In this document: positions 1 to 8,099 of the stretch, piece by piece | Position numbering within the stretch: position 1 is the first letter of the stretch | Layout: each line of letters opens with the position of its first letter | Assembly (NCBI GenBank): GCA_012512465.1 | Contig: JAAZED010000259.1 | Span: forward strand, 1-8,580 | Origin: Oxalobacter sp. | GTDB taxonomy: Bacteria; Pseudomonadota; Gammaproteobacteria; Burkholderiales; Burkholderiaceae_D | Direction of reading: 5' to 3' | Length of the DNA: 8,580 bases | The notes under the pieces: model-generated | Databases searched by the model: none | What the model saw: the letters and a program-made list of their open reading frames with translations, nothing else | Told to the model about the DNA's origin: nothing | Program-made: the position numbers and the translations under genes

Positions 1-90
1 CCACGCAGCATTCAGTTTATCCAAAAAATTCACAGTGCATTCTCCAGAGACAAAGTGTATATTGTAACGCGTAAAACAAGCGAATCGCCC

Positions 91-981
91 ATGAATTCCT
101 TATCGAGAAAAGACATTCTCCTGCTCATCGTCCTCACGCTTTTCTGGGGACTCAACTGGCCGGTAATGAAATTCGGCGTGACAAATATCCCGCCGGTGAC
201 ATTTCGTGTCATGGGCATGTTCTGTTCACTGCCGGTCATGTGGTTTTTCGCCCGTCGGATGAATGAATCCATTGCCGTTCCCAAAGCATACATACTTCCA
301 CTGATCAGGCTGGCCATTCCCAATATCCTGATCTGTCAGACCATGATGATTCTCGGCGTCAAAATGCTGTCCTCCGGGCGCGCCGCCATTCTGTGTTACA
401 CCATGCCGGTATGGGCAGTGATATTTTCATGCCTGCTGTTTAAGGAAAAACTCTCCCGTATGGCGTTTTTTGGCATCATCTGCGCAGCCGCGGGTGCCCT
501 GCTTTTACTTTCCGGCGATTTTTCCGTGCTGTCTTCCGGTTCCACCGGCACATGCATCGCACTCGGTGCTGCGGCCATCTGGGGATACGGCACGGTTCAG
601 CTCAGGCGCAAACAGATACCCGTTCCCACCAGTTCCCTGACTTTCTGGATGATCGCTTTCAGCGCAACGGTCATGGCACTGATCGCGCTCATCTTTGAGC
701 ATCCGTCGTGGCGAATGCCGGAACCGCTTGAGTGGGCCGCAATCTTATACAATGCTATCTTTGTATTTGGCGTTGCCACCACGATCTGGAATAAAATGGC
801 ACGTACCCTGCCACCGGTTGCTTCAGGCCTGTCCATCATGATGGTGCCTGTCGTTGGTGTTTTTTCCGGCGCATGGATCCTGTCAGAAACCCCGCACTGG
901 CAGGATTATGTCGCGATGCTGCTGATCCTGGTTTCCATGAGCACGGTTCTCTTGAAACCGGGTGCATCCGCCCGCAAATAG
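91..981 (+). CDS. EamA/DMT-family transporter (drug/metabolite exporter-like)
   Basis: Predicted inner-membrane permease of the drug/metabolite transporter superfamily. Its substrate cannot be read from the sequence. The 296-residue protein is almost entirely hydrophobic and fits ten helices in two EamA repeats. The first helix carries the family's typical WGLNWPVMK motif near residues 17-25. The second repeat starts around the 'GTCIALGAAAIWGYGTVQ' stretch. The C-terminal half has the usual proline-glycine-rich helix (PVVGVFSGAWILSE), in which the glutamate closes the helix as in other EamA proteins. The length is normal for the family. I chose ATG 91 because the family normally begins a few residues before the first helix. 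An in-frame GTG at 55, with a weak AGAGA 4 bases upstream, would add 12 residues. Neither start has a strong ribosome site. The gene ends 44 bases before lemA with no clear terminator between, so read-through is possible, but no functional link is evident. Confidence 0.88.
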   Translation: MNSLSRKDILLLIVLTLFWGLNWPVMKFGVTNIPPVTFRVMGMFCSLPVMWFFARRMNESIAVPKAYILPLIRLAIPNILICQTMMILGVKMLSSGRAAILCYTMPVWAVIFSCLLFKEKLSRMAFFGIICAAAGALLLLSGDFSVLSSGSTGTCIALGAAAIWGYGTVQLRRKQIPVPTSSLTFWMIAFSATVMALIALIFEHPSWRMPEPLEWAAILYNAIFVFGVATTIWNKMARTLPPVASGLSIMMVPVVGVFSGAWILSETPHWQDYVAMLLILVSMSTVLLKPGASARK

Positions 982-1025
982 TTTTTATGACCGGACTTTT
1001 CTGATCTGTTTATTTTGAGGACTGT

Positions 1026-1619
1026 ATGAAAAAATTAATCCGTTTCGTGATGATTTGTGCCACTGCCCTTCTTCTCAGTTCCTGTGGCTACAACCAGTTC
1101 CAGCAAAAGGATGAAGCCGTAAAAGCGGCATGGGCGGAAGTGCTGAACCAGTATCAGCGCCGTGCGGATCTCATTCCCAACCTGGTCAATACCGTCAAGG
1201 GATACACCCAGCATGAAAATGAAACCCTTGTCCAGGTAACCCAGGCACGCGCCGCAGCCACCAGCTTCCAGATCACACCGGAGGTGCTGAACAACCCGGC
1301 ATCCTTCCAGAAATTCCAGCAGCTCCAGGGCGAACTGACTTCCGCACTTTCCCGGCTGATGGCCGTATCCGAACGTTACCCGGACCTGAAAGCTGACGGA
1401 CGCTTCCGCGATCTGCAGGCACAGCTGGAAGGAACAGAAAACCGGATCACGGTCGCCCGCCAGCGCTATATCCAGACGGTAGCAGACTACAATGTGCTGG
1501 CACGGAGCTTTCCCTCCAACATTACCGCACTGGTATTCGGCTATAAACAGAAAGCCTCCTTTACCGTTGATAATGAAAAAGCCATTTCAACAGCACCGGC
1601 TGTCAATTTTGACAAGTGA
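1026..1619 (+). CDS. lemA: LemA family lipoprotein
   Basis: LemA-family protein of 197 residues, a family widespread in bacteria whose biochemical role is not settled. The N-terminus is a lipoprotein signal: a basic start (MKKLIR), a hydrophobic run, and the lipobox L17-S18-S19-C20. Glycine at +2 favours outer-membrane sorting by the enterobacterial rule, which is an inference here. The mature part has the conserved core 'AWAEVLNQYQRRADLIPNLVNTVKGYTQHE', followed by long helices with the 'YPDLKADGRFRDLQAQLEGTENRI' signature and 'RQRYIQTVADYN'. The end of the family fold, 'FPSNITALVFGY', is also present. A Shine-Dalgarno GAGGA at 1017-1021 lies 4 bases before the ATG. The next gene starts about 10 bases after the stop and encodes a TPM protein, the usual partner of lemA in many genomes, so the two are probably co-transcribed and act together at the envelope. 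Confidence 0.93.
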   Translation: MKKLIRFVMICATALLLSSCGYNQFQQKDEAVKAAWAEVLNQYQRRADLIPNLVNTVKGYTQHENETLVQVTQARAAATSFQITPEVLNNPASFQKFQQLQGELTSALSRLMAVSERYPDLKADGRFRDLQAQLEGTENRITVARQRYIQTVADYNVLARSFPSNITALVFGYKQKASFTVDNEKAISTAPAVNFDK

Positions 1620-1629
1620 TGCTTAAGTG

Positions 1630-2406
1630 ATGAAACACCCCGCGTTTTTTCGTCTGCTTTTCGCCTCACTGCTTGTTTTATTGTGTGCGGCCAGCCAGGC
1701 ACAGGAACTGAAAGCTGTCCCCCCGCTTCAAACGCGGGTAACGGATCTGGCCGGTATGCTCACCCCTGACGAACGGGAGACACTCGAAAAAACATTACGG
1801 GACTATGAGGCCGAAAAAGGCAGCCAGATCGCTCTCCTGCTGGTTGACAGCACCGAGCCAGAATCCATTGAGCAATACAGTATCCGGGTCGTCGATGCAT
1901 GGAAACTTGGCAGGGAAGGCGTTGACGACGGCGTTTTGCTGCTGGTTGCCAAAAACAACCCGCCCGCGCTGAACCGGCTCCGGATTGAAAGCGGACGCGG
2001 CACAGAAGGCGTGCTGACCGATATCCAGGCCAAGCGTATCCTCCAGGATGTCATCGCCCCGCGCTTCAGGCTCAATGACTTCTATGGCGGACTTTCCGCC
2101 GGGGTTTCTGCCATTATCGCCACACTGAACCAGGAAGAATTTGCACCACCGGCAGAAAAGGAACAGCAGGCAAGTCAGATCGGATCATGGCTGTCTTTCT
2201 TCATCATGCTGCTGTTCATTTTCATCCTCATCCGCTCCAGAAGACGGGGCGCTTTTCTGAGCGGTATCATACTGGGCGGAAGCCTCGGCAGATACCGGGG
2301 AAGGGATGATGACCGCTTTGGCGGCGGTGGCTTTGGCGGCGGTGGCGGCGGATTTTCCGGTGGCGGGGGTGGCTTTTCCGGCGGCGGCGCCTCGGGCAAC
2401 TGGTAA
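1630..2406 (+). CDS. TPM-domain exported protein with glycine-rich tail (YgcG type)
   Basis: Exported membrane-anchored protein of 258 residues. A signal peptide spans residues 1-24, with likely cleavage at SQA|QE. A TPM domain (Pfam TPM_phosphatase family) follows at about 35-165 and includes 'VTDLAGMLTPDERETLEKTL', 'SQIALLLVDST' and 'YSIRVVDAWKLGREGVDDGVLLLVA', then the acidic 'SGRGTEGVLTDIQAKRIL'. A transmembrane helix lies near 187-201, followed by a basic stop-transfer RSRRR. The last 40 residues are a glycine-rich tail with F/S-spaced glycine blocks ending in GNW. The TPM domain should therefore lie in the periplasm and the tail in the cytoplasm. Members of this family have been called phosphatases or photosystem II repair factors in plants, but the bacterial function is unclear. 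ATG 1630 is preferred over the adjacent GTG 1627, and neither has a strong ribosome site. The gene is translationally close to lemA upstream and to a second TPM gene 10 bases downstream. Confidence 0.9.
   Translation: MKHPAFFRLLFASLLVLLCAASQAQELKAVPPLQTRVTDLAGMLTPDERETLEKTLRDYEAEKGSQIALLLVDSTEPESIEQYSIRVVDAWKLGREGVDDGVLLLVAKNNPPALNRLRIESGRGTEGVLTDIQAKRILQDVIAPRFRLNDFYGGLSAGVSAIIATLNQEEFAPPAEKEQQASQIGSWLSFFIMLLFIFILIRSRRRGAFLSGIILGGSLGRYRGRDDDRFGGGGFGGGGGGFSGGGGGFSGGGASGNW
2317..2388 (+). repeat. Glycine-codon tandem repeat in the tail of the YgcG-type protein
   Basis: This stretch is built of GGC/GGT/GGG codons punctuated by TTT or TTT-TCC. The protein units in order are FGGGG, FGGGGGG, FSGGGGG and FSGGG. 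The DNA is a degenerate tandem repeat with units of 15 to 21 bases. Glycine-rich C-termini are usual in this protein family, so the repeat is functional coding sequence, but it is the kind of tract that can change length by slippage. Confidence 0.75.
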
Positions 2407-2416
2407 GGAGTACATC

Positions 2417-2908
2417 ATGAGCCGTTTTTTCCGACATCTTTTCACCACCCGCACGGCAGCAAGCCGCGTCTTTCCTGCGACGACACTCAAAGCCATCGAA
2501 AGCTGCATTACCGAGGGCGAGAAAACCCACCGGGCCGAACTGCGTGTCATTATCGAACCAGCCCTGTCAATGGATGCCATCCGTGCAAAAACCGCACCGA
2601 GAGAAAGAGCGCTTGAACTCTTCGGGCGCTACGGCATCTGGGATACGGAAGAAAACTGCGGTGTCCTGGTCTATATCAATCTGGCGGACCGTCAGGTTGA
2701 AATTGTGGCAGACCGCGGTGTTGCCCCCAAAGTGGATCAGAAGGAGTGGGATACCATCTGCTTGACCATGACAGAAGGATTCAGCCAGGGACGTTTTCAG
2801 CAAAGCACACTGGACGCACTGACATCCATCAATCAACTCCTCAAACAGCATTTTCCGCTGAACGGGCCACGGGAAAACCAGCTGCCGGATGAGCCCATCC
2901 TCCTTTAG
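2417..2908 (+). CDS. Short TPM-domain protein, no signal peptide
   Basis: A 163-residue protein belonging to the TPM-domain group, related to the gene before it but lacking a signal peptide and membrane helix, so probably cytoplasmic or peripheral. The conserved centre is 'GIWDTEENCGVLVYINLADRQVEIVADRGVAPKV' (about residues 75-110), the same beta-strand pattern as the YgcG domain (GVLLLVA...LRIESGRG). The helix after it, 'EWDTICLTMTEGFSQGRFQQSTLDALTSINQLLKQHFP', is typical of the family. The start is set by a good ribosome site, AAGGAG at 2405-2410, 6 bases before ATG 2417. The same frame stays open upstream to 2306, but that part only mirrors the glycine tail of the previous gene. The gap of 10 bases and the overlap of the ribosome site with the preceding stop codon indicate translational coupling. 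This is the last gene of the lemA unit, followed by a strong hairpin terminator. Enzymatic activity is unknown. Confidence 0.87.
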   Translation: MSRFFRHLFTTRTAASRVFPATTLKAIESCITEGEKTHRAELRVIIEPALSMDAIRAKTAPRERALELFGRYGIWDTEENCGVLVYINLADRQVEIVADRGVAPKVDQKEWDTICLTMTEGFSQGRFQQSTLDALTSINQLLKQHFPLNGPRENQLPDEPILL

Positions 2909-2923
2909 CTGTTATTTTTCCTC

Positions 2924-2955
2924 AATAAAAAAGCAGCCGAAGCTGCTTTTTTATT
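2924..2955. terminator. Bidirectional intrinsic terminator
   Basis: A perfect 14-bp stem (2924-2937 with 2942-2955) closes on the tetraloop CGAA. The GC-rich core GCAGC/GCTGC is flanked by A6 on one side and T6 on the other, so each strand gives a hairpin followed by a U run. It lies between the stop of the plus-strand short TPM gene and the stop of minus-strand hppA, where a shared terminator for converging transcripts is expected. Confidence 0.9.
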
Positions 2956-2971
2956 TGGTAACACGGACTAT

Positions 2972-5212
2972 TTACTTGGCTGGAACAGGCGGCGGCGTTT
3001 CCTCTGTCGCCGCAGGCTCTACTGCTGCCGGTACAGCCGACGAGGTAACCGGCGGCGTGGTATTCACGTTCATCTTGCCGGTTGCCAGTGCAGGCTCTGT
3101 CACCGCCTTGGCAGGAACAGTCGGTGCCACCACAGCGGTTACCGGCTCAGGCTGGGTATCCGCTTCGGTTACCGTCATCGGCAACAGCGGCACAATGAGC
3201 AATGCCACAATATTGATGATCTTGATCAGTGGATTGACCGCCGGGCCTGCCGTATCTTTATACGGATCGCCCACCGTGTCACCGGTCACCGCCGCTTTAT
3301 GGGCTTCGGAACCTTTACCACCAAAGTGACCATCTTCAATGTACTTTTTCGCATTATCCCAGGCACCGCCCCCGGTCGTCATGGAAATCGCAACGAAAAT
3401 CCCGGTCACAATCGTCCCCATCAGCACACCACCCAAAGCAGCAGGTCCCAATGCCAGGCCAACCACAATCGGTACGACCACCGGCAGGAGGGATGGAATG
3501 ATCATTTCCTTGATCGCCGCCGTTGTCAGCATGTCTACTGCCTTGTCGTATTGGGGCTTGCCTTCACCGGTCATGATGCCCTTGATCTCCTTGAACTGGC
3601 GGCGCACTTCAACCACGACAGCACCGGCTGCACGGCCAACCGCTTCCATCGCCATCGCGCTGAAAAGGTAGGGAATCAGGCCGCCAATAAAGAGGCCAAT
3701 GATGACACGCGGATTGGACAGGTCAAATGTCGTGGTATGACCGACGGACTCCAGCGCATGCGTATAATCGGCAAAAAGCACAATAGCCGCAAGCGCTGCC
3801 GAACCGATCGCATAGCCCTTGGTCACCGCCTTGGTTGTATTGCCCACGGCATCAAGCGGGTCGGTAATGGCGCGAACGGAATCCGGCATGCCGGCCATTT
3901 CCGCAATGCCACCGGCATTATCGGTAATCGGGCCATAGGCATCGAGTGCCACGATAATCCCAGCCATCGACAGCATGGACGTCGCCGCAATAGCAACACC
4001 GTACAGGCCGCCACAAAACTGGTAAGAAACAAAAATGGCAACACAGACTGCCAGCACCGGATAGGCGGTTGACTTCATGGAGATGCCCAGACCGGCAATA
4101 ATGTTGGTGCCATGACCCGTCGTCGATGCTTCGGCAATATGCTTGACCGGCTTGAAGTCGGTTCCCGTATAGTACTCGGTGATATAAACCATGAGTCCGG
4201 TGAGAACAATACCGACAACCGACGCGCCAATCATCTGCCAGCGCATGTCTTCCGGCATCATGAACCAGGTCACAATCACGAAACCAATCAGTGAAAGTCC
4301 GGCAGACCACCAGAGCCCTTTGTAAAGCGCTGACATCACCTTCTTGTCCGGATCAGCCTTGACCAGCGAACAGCCGACAATCGAACCGATAATGGAAACC
4401 CCGCCCAGCACCAGCGGATACAGAATCGCCTGGGTCGTGGCATTGGTAATCAACAGCGCACCCAGGAGCATGGTCGCAATCAGGGTGACCACATACGTTT
4501 CAAAAAGGTCTGCTGCCATACCGGCACAGTCACCCACATTGTCACCCACGTTGTCGGCAATCACGGCAGGATTGCGCGGATCATCTTCAGGGATACCGGC
4601 TTCCACCTTGCCGACCAGGTCTGCACCCACATCAGCGCCCTTGGTAAAAATACCGCCACCCAGACGGGCGAAAATCGAAATCAGCGACGCACCAAACGCC
4701 AGGCCGATCAGCGGCTTGATGATGTCATGGGCAGAAAGTGACGTATTGGCCGGTGCAACGAGGATCAGTGCCAGATAGAAAAGGGCCACGCCCAGAAGAC
4801 CCAGCCCGGCAACCAGCATCCCGGTAATCGCGCCACCCTTGAAAGCGACATTGAGCGCTTCGTTCATGCCGGTAACCGCTGCCTGCGCGGTGCGGACATT
4901 GGCGCGAACCGAAACATTCATGCCGATAAAGCCGCATGCGCCGGAAAGTATGGCGCCGACAAGAAACCCGATAGCGGTAGAAAAACCCAGTCCCGGAATA
5001 AACCCGATGGCAATAAACAGGACAATACCGACAACGGCAATCGTACGATACTGGCGCGCCAGATACGCTGCAGCTCCCTGCTGGATCGCCTGCGCGATAT
5101 CCTGCATGGCCTGGTTACCGGCATCCTGCTTGAGAATCCAGTTTCTCGTCACAAGACCGTATACAACGGCAATAATTCCACACACTACGGCAAACCACAA
5201 ACCTGCTGCCAT
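2972..5212 (-). CDS. hppA: Membrane proton-pumping pyrophosphatase, K+-independent type
   Basis: Integral membrane enzyme that hydrolyses cytoplasmic pyrophosphate and pumps protons outward. The 746-residue protein has about 16 membrane helices and all the substrate motifs: DVGADLVGK at 194-202, then the acidic '[23 protein letters not shown]', '[16 protein letters not shown]' (424-439), and [18 protein letters not shown] (644-661). The subfamily-deciding segment reads [10 protein letters not shown] (457-466). Lysine at 461 and threonine at 464 mark the K+-independent H+-pumps, where K+-dependent enzymes have alanine and glycine. After the last helix (about 664-677) comes a 69-residue Pro/Ala/Thr/Val-rich tail, longer than the few residues I would expect from the family. 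The ribosome site AAGGAG (5218-5223 on the opposite strand) is optimal, 5 bases from the ATG. The gene follows adk by 62 bases on the same strand and ends at the shared terminator, so it is probably the last gene of the adk transcript or has its own promoter. Confidence 0.97.
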   Translation of the reverse strand: MAAGLWFAVVCGIIAVVYGLVTRNWILKQDAGNQAMQDIAQAIQQGAAAYLARQYRTIAVVGIVLFIAIGFIPGLGFSTAIGFLVGAILSGACGFIGMNVSVRANVRTAQAAVTGMNEALNVAFKGGAITGMLVAGLGLLGVALFYLALILVAPANTSLSAHDIIKPLIGLAFGASLISIFARLGGGIFTKGADVGADLVGKVEAGIPEDDPRNPAVIADNVGDNVGDCAGMAADLFETYVVTLIATMLLGALLITNATTQAILYPLVLGGVSIIGSIVGCSLVKADPDKKVMSALYKGLWWSAGLSLIGFVIVTWFMMPEDMRWQMIGASVVGIVLTGLMVYITEYYTGTDFKPVKHIAEASTTGHGTNIIAGLGISMKSTAYPVLAVCVAIFVSYQFCGGLYGVAIAATSMLSMAGIIVALDAYGPITDNAGGIAEMAGMPDSVRAITDPLDAVGNTTKAVTKGYAIGSAALAAIVLFADYTHALESVGHTTTFDLSNPRVIIGLFIGGLIPYLFSAMAMEAVGRAAGAVVVEVRRQFKEIKGIMTGEGKPQYDKAVDMLTTAAIKEMIIPSLLPVVVPIVVGLALGPAALGGVLMGTIVTGIFVAISMTTGGGAWDNAKKYIEDGHFGGKGSEAHKAAVTGDTVGDPYKDTAGPAVNPLIKIINIVALLIVPLLPMTVTEADTQPEPVTAVVAPTVPAKAVTEPALATGKMNVNTTPPVTSSAVPAAVEPAATEETPPPVPAK

Positions 5213-5274
5213 GTTTACTCCTTTTTATTATCTATCCAGTCGTTATGTAATTGAAAATCTGCTCGAAAACGGGG

Positions 5275-5949
<675 letters not shown>

Positions 5950-5954
5950 TCAAA

Positions 5955-6014
5955 ATGGACAACAAAAAAGAGGCCCGTGTCCGTTTTTTCGGACCACAGC
6001 CCTGTTTTGTCCAT
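5955..6014. repeat. Outer inverted repeat enclosing the kdsB-adk terminator
   Basis: ATGGACAA at 5955-5962 is an exact reverse complement of TTGTCCAT at 6007-6014. The arms enclose the terminator hairpin, so the spacer could fold into one nested structure about 60 bases long. An 8-bp match over this distance may be coincidence, but its symmetric position around the hairpin makes a structured RNA plausible. Confidence 0.5.
5964..6002 (-). terminator. Intrinsic terminator downstream of kdsB
   Basis: Read on the minus strand, an imperfect GC-rich hairpin is followed by C-T6. Its core is the perfect stem GTCCG/CGGAC (5979-5983 with 5990-5994) around an A6 loop. Two further pairs follow after a one-base bulge, and then a GGC/GCC stem (5972-5974 with 5999-6001). 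It sits 84 bases after the kdsB stop and 32 bases before the adk start, so it either ends the lpxK-kdsB transcript or acts in the leader of adk. The geometry supports minus-strand termination only. Confidence 0.7.
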
Positions 6015-6086
6015 GTAATTAATTTGCGTATTTCCCAAAAACATTAGATTTTAACTTGGAATCGCAACAATTTCGAGTGTTTTGAG

Positions 6087-6857
6087 TTACTTAGACTGAT
6101 CCTGAGCCAATAAAAAATGCCTTCGCACCCGTTCAAGGTCTTCCGGCGTATCAACACCCGCGGCTGGAATCGTGTGGCTCACATAGACGGCTATGGTATG
6201 GCCGTGCCATAAAACCCGCAGCTGTTCCAACGCTTCAAACTGCTCGACAGGCGAAATCGGCAACGTGGGATATTGCTGTAAAAAGGCGTTACGAAACGCA
6301 TACAGCCCGACATGTCTTAAGGCTTCATAACCTGCCGGCAGCTTCTGCGGCTTCTCAGCAAAAGCGGATCGATCCCAGGGAATCGGCGCCCTTGAAAAAT
6401 AAAGCGCGCGATCTTCGCTGTCTAAAATCACTTTCACAATATTCGGATTAAAAAGATCCCCGGCAGCATGAATCGGATGTGCCGCTGTGGCCATCGGTGT
6501 CTTTTCACTGATTTTTGCAGCCGTCGCGGCAATCAGCTCCGGTTCAATCAATGGTTCGTCCCCCTGGACATTCACAACAACCGCCTCATCCGGCCACTGC
6601 ATTTTTTGGGCCACTTCAGCAATACGGTCCGTACCCGACGGATGGGTTGCCAGCGTCATCATGGCTGTCACGCCATGTGCCGTGCAGGCACCAATAATAG
6701 AAGTATCATCGGTTGCCACAATCACTTCCGAGGCACCGGAAAGACGGGCCCGCTCGGCGACACGAACCACCATCGGCTTTCCGCCGATATCGGCAAGCGG
6801 TTTGTTGGGAAGACGGGTGGACGCCAGACGGGCAGGAATAACAACATGAAAGGACAT
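6087..6857 (-). CDS. kdsB: 3-deoxy-manno-octulosonate cytidylyltransferase (CMP-Kdo synthetase)
   Basis: Cytosolic enzyme that activates Kdo with CTP to form CMP-Kdo and pyrophosphate, supplying the sugar for the lipopolysaccharide inner core. The 256-residue length is standard. The nucleotide-binding signature [15 protein letters not shown] is at residues 7-21, ATDD at 48-51, [12 protein letters not shown] at 71-82 and NVQGDEPLI at 96-104, whose aspartate is expected to hold the metal. Later segments include '[13 protein letters not shown]' and '[17 protein letters not shown]', the Kdo-binding region of the family. The C-terminus, '[11 protein letters not shown]', is also typical. The ATG lies 25 bases after the trm112 stop and has only a weak ribosome site, so translation may depend on coupling to the upstream gene. 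It follows lpxK and trm112 in the same direction, and the transcript probably ends at the hairpin at 5964-6002. Confidence 0.98.
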   Translation of the reverse strand: MSFHVVIPARLASTRLPNKPLADIGGKPMVVRVAERARLSGASEVIVATDDTSIIGACTAHGVTAMMTLATHPSGTDRIAEVAQKMQWPDEAVVVNVQGDEPLIEPELIAATAAKISEKTPMATAAHPIHAAGDLFNPNIVKVILDSEDRALYFSRAPIPWDRSAFAEKPQKLPAGYEALRHVGLYAFRNAFLQQYPTLPISPVEQFEALEQLRVLWHGHTIAVYVSHTIPAAGVDTPEDLERVRRHFLLAQDQSK

Positions 6858-6882
6858 AAGATCAGCCGCTCAATATAATGGA

Positions 6883-7062
6883 TCAGGGAAATTCATCGTC
6901 TTCAAGTTCCCGCGCCTGGTCTGCCCACATGACAGGAATACCGTCGCGGATCGGATAAGCCAGTCGGTCAGAGCGACAGATGAGTTCCTGTTTTTCCCTG
7001 TCATAATGAACCGGCGCCTTGCACAGCGGGCATACCAGTATGTCAAGCAGTTCCGTATTCAC
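6883..7062 (-). CDS. ycaR: Trm112/YcaR-family zinc-ribbon protein
   Basis: A 59-residue protein that I read directly from the minus strand, because it is short and starts with GTG. It begins [14 protein letters not shown] and has the CPLC pair at residues 11-14 and a third cysteine at 29. The closing segment is '[14 protein letters not shown]', followed by an acidic tail ending DDEFP. This is the pattern of the YcaR/Trm112/UPF0434 family, including the KQELIC segment. In eukaryotes and archaea Trm112 activates RNA and protein methyltransferases; the bacterial role is less clear. GGAG (opposite strand of 7070-7073) lies 7 bases before the GTG and supports this start. The start overlaps the end of lpxK by 20 bases, a sign of translational coupling. 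Its place between lpxK and kdsB is conserved in many proteobacteria. Confidence 0.93.
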   Translation of the reverse strand: MNTELLDILVCPLCKAPVHYDREKQELICRSDRLAYPIRDGIPVMWADQARELEDDEFP

Positions 7063-8089
7063 GGCATTTCTCCACTATTTTCTGTTCCAGTCCATCATCA
7101 AGCTGCGCTCTCACCGGCACAACCCAGATACGTGTGTCCTTTGCGATGGCAGCTATTCGGGCACATTTTACTGCATCTTTCTCCGTGACCAGAATGATAT
7201 CCGCATCCATTTTCTCAAAAGGGTTGCTGGCATAATCAAAATGATCAGGAAGCGGGCATGTCTGTACCTCCAGACGGGCGGTTTTCAGCATGACAAAAAA
7301 ACGGGCCGGGTTGCCGATCCCGGCAACGGCTGCAATCCGCAGACGCCCATGCCGCCCGCTTTCGGACAGTTCGGCCAGCGTCATGCGCCTTGAACGGTCC
7401 ATCAGCATTTCAGCCGTATCGCCGGCCAACTGCATCAGGAAAATATCCGGGGAATAAATCAGATTGCCGGGCGCCGGATAATTCATGCTGTTGACCACGG
7501 TAAAATCGCGGCGACGGGAAACAGGCTCCCTTAATGGTCCCGCAGGCAACATCCACCCGTTTCCGGCCCCCCGCCCGTCAAAAAGAACCATCTCGATATC
7601 CCGCTGCATGGCATAGTGCTGCAATCCATCATCTGAAATAATGACATTGACGTCAGGGTGCCGCTCAAGCAACAGCCGGGCCGCATCCACCCGCTTTTTT
7701 CCCACCACAACCGGACAGCCGGCGTTCAAACGGATCAGAAGCGGCTCATCTCCGATATTGCCCGGCAGGGAATCCGGCAGAACCTCCTCCGGCAGCTTCC
7801 CCTTTGCGCCATAACCCCGCGAAACAACGCCCGGATGAAAACCCGCGCGCGTCAATGCTTTAGCCAGCCAGATCACCAGGGGGGTTTTTCCGGTACCGCC
7901 TATAAAAATATTGCCGACCACCACAACCGGTACCGGCAGTTTCGACGATTTGAAAAACCCTGCCTGGTAAGCTTTTCGCCTTGCCCAGACCACCAGGCGA
8001 AAAAGCAGGGATAGCGGCCACAGGAGCCCGGCAAGCCTGCCGCGATCCTGCCAGATAGCCATCCAGTCTGTTTTTGGTGACGATTTCAT
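7043..8089 (-). CDS. lpxK: Tetraacyldisaccharide 4'-kinase
   Basis: Inner-membrane-associated kinase that phosphorylates the 4' position of the lipid A disaccharide precursor, the sixth step of lipid A synthesis. From ATG 8089 the protein has 348 residues, near the usual 330-350. An N-terminal amphipathic/hydrophobic segment ('[20 protein letters not shown]', about 19-38) precedes the P-loop [12 protein letters not shown] at 59-70. The family motifs [16 protein letters not shown] (111-118) and SDDGLQH (152-158) follow, and 'LPAGPLREP' near 181-189 is diagnostic for LpxK. The frame stays open to a TTG at 8128, inside the end of exbD. I prefer ATG 8089, which leaves a 10-base gap after exbD, although its ribosome site is weak (a G-rich AGGGGGA 13 bases upstream). 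ATG 8062 is another possibility. The 3' end overlaps the trm112 start by 20 bases. Confidence 0.95.
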   Translation of the reverse strand: MKSSPKTDWMAIWQDRGRLAGLLWPLSLLFRLVVWARRKAYQAGFFKSSKLPVPVVVVGNIFIGGTGKTPLVIWLAKALTRAGFHPGVVSRGYGAKGKLPEEVLPDSLPGNIGDEPLLIRLNAGCPVVVGKKRVDAARLLLERHPDVNVIISDDGLQHYAMQRDIEMVLFDGRGAGNGWMLPAGPLREPVSRRRDFTVVNSMNYPAPGNLIYSPDIFLMQLAGDTAEMLMDRSRRMTLAELSESGRHGRLRIAAVAGIGNPARFFVMLKTARLEVQTCPLPDHFDYASNPFEKMDADIILVTEKDAVKCARIAAIAKDTRIWVVPVRAQLDDGLEQKIVEKCREYGTA

Positions 8090-8099
8090 CGATCCGGGA

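Noticed and set aside
55..90. GTG start giving the transporter 12 more residues
   Set aside because: The added residues are polar and not typical of the family, and ATG 91 begins just before the first helix. The weak AGAGA before the GTG means it cannot be fully excluded.
30..323. 97-residue minus-strand open frame at the left edge
   Set aside because: It overlaps the transporter gene, which has strong family features. The translation shows no recognisable domain and there is no ribosome site.
982..1025. Terminator between the transporter and lemA
   Set aside because: The 44-base gap has short T runs but no stem that precedes them, so I cannot support an intrinsic terminator there.
2175..2399. 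Proline-rich open frame on the minus strand
   Set aside because: It is simply the reverse reading of the glycine codons in the YgcG-type tail, with no independent evidence.
2306..2416. Upstream in-frame extension of the short TPM gene (alanine/valine-rich, could look like a signal peptide)
   Set aside because: It is the out-of-frame reading of the glycine repeat of the preceding gene. The strong ribosome site AAGGAG at 2405-2410 fixes the start at 2417.
3299..4072. 257-residue open frame on the plus strand opposite hppA
   Set aside because: It lies wholly inside the clearly coding hppA gene. Its translation is rich in H, R, N and G without domain-like patterning, and it has no ribosome site. 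It is a shadow of the GC-biased codons of hppA.
5227..5255. Possible hppA promoter on the minus strand: GATAAT with TTCAAT 17 bases upstream
   Set aside because: The -10 box matches well, but transcription would begin at about 5220, inside the ribosome site of hppA, which would spoil translation. The -35 match is only 3 of 6.
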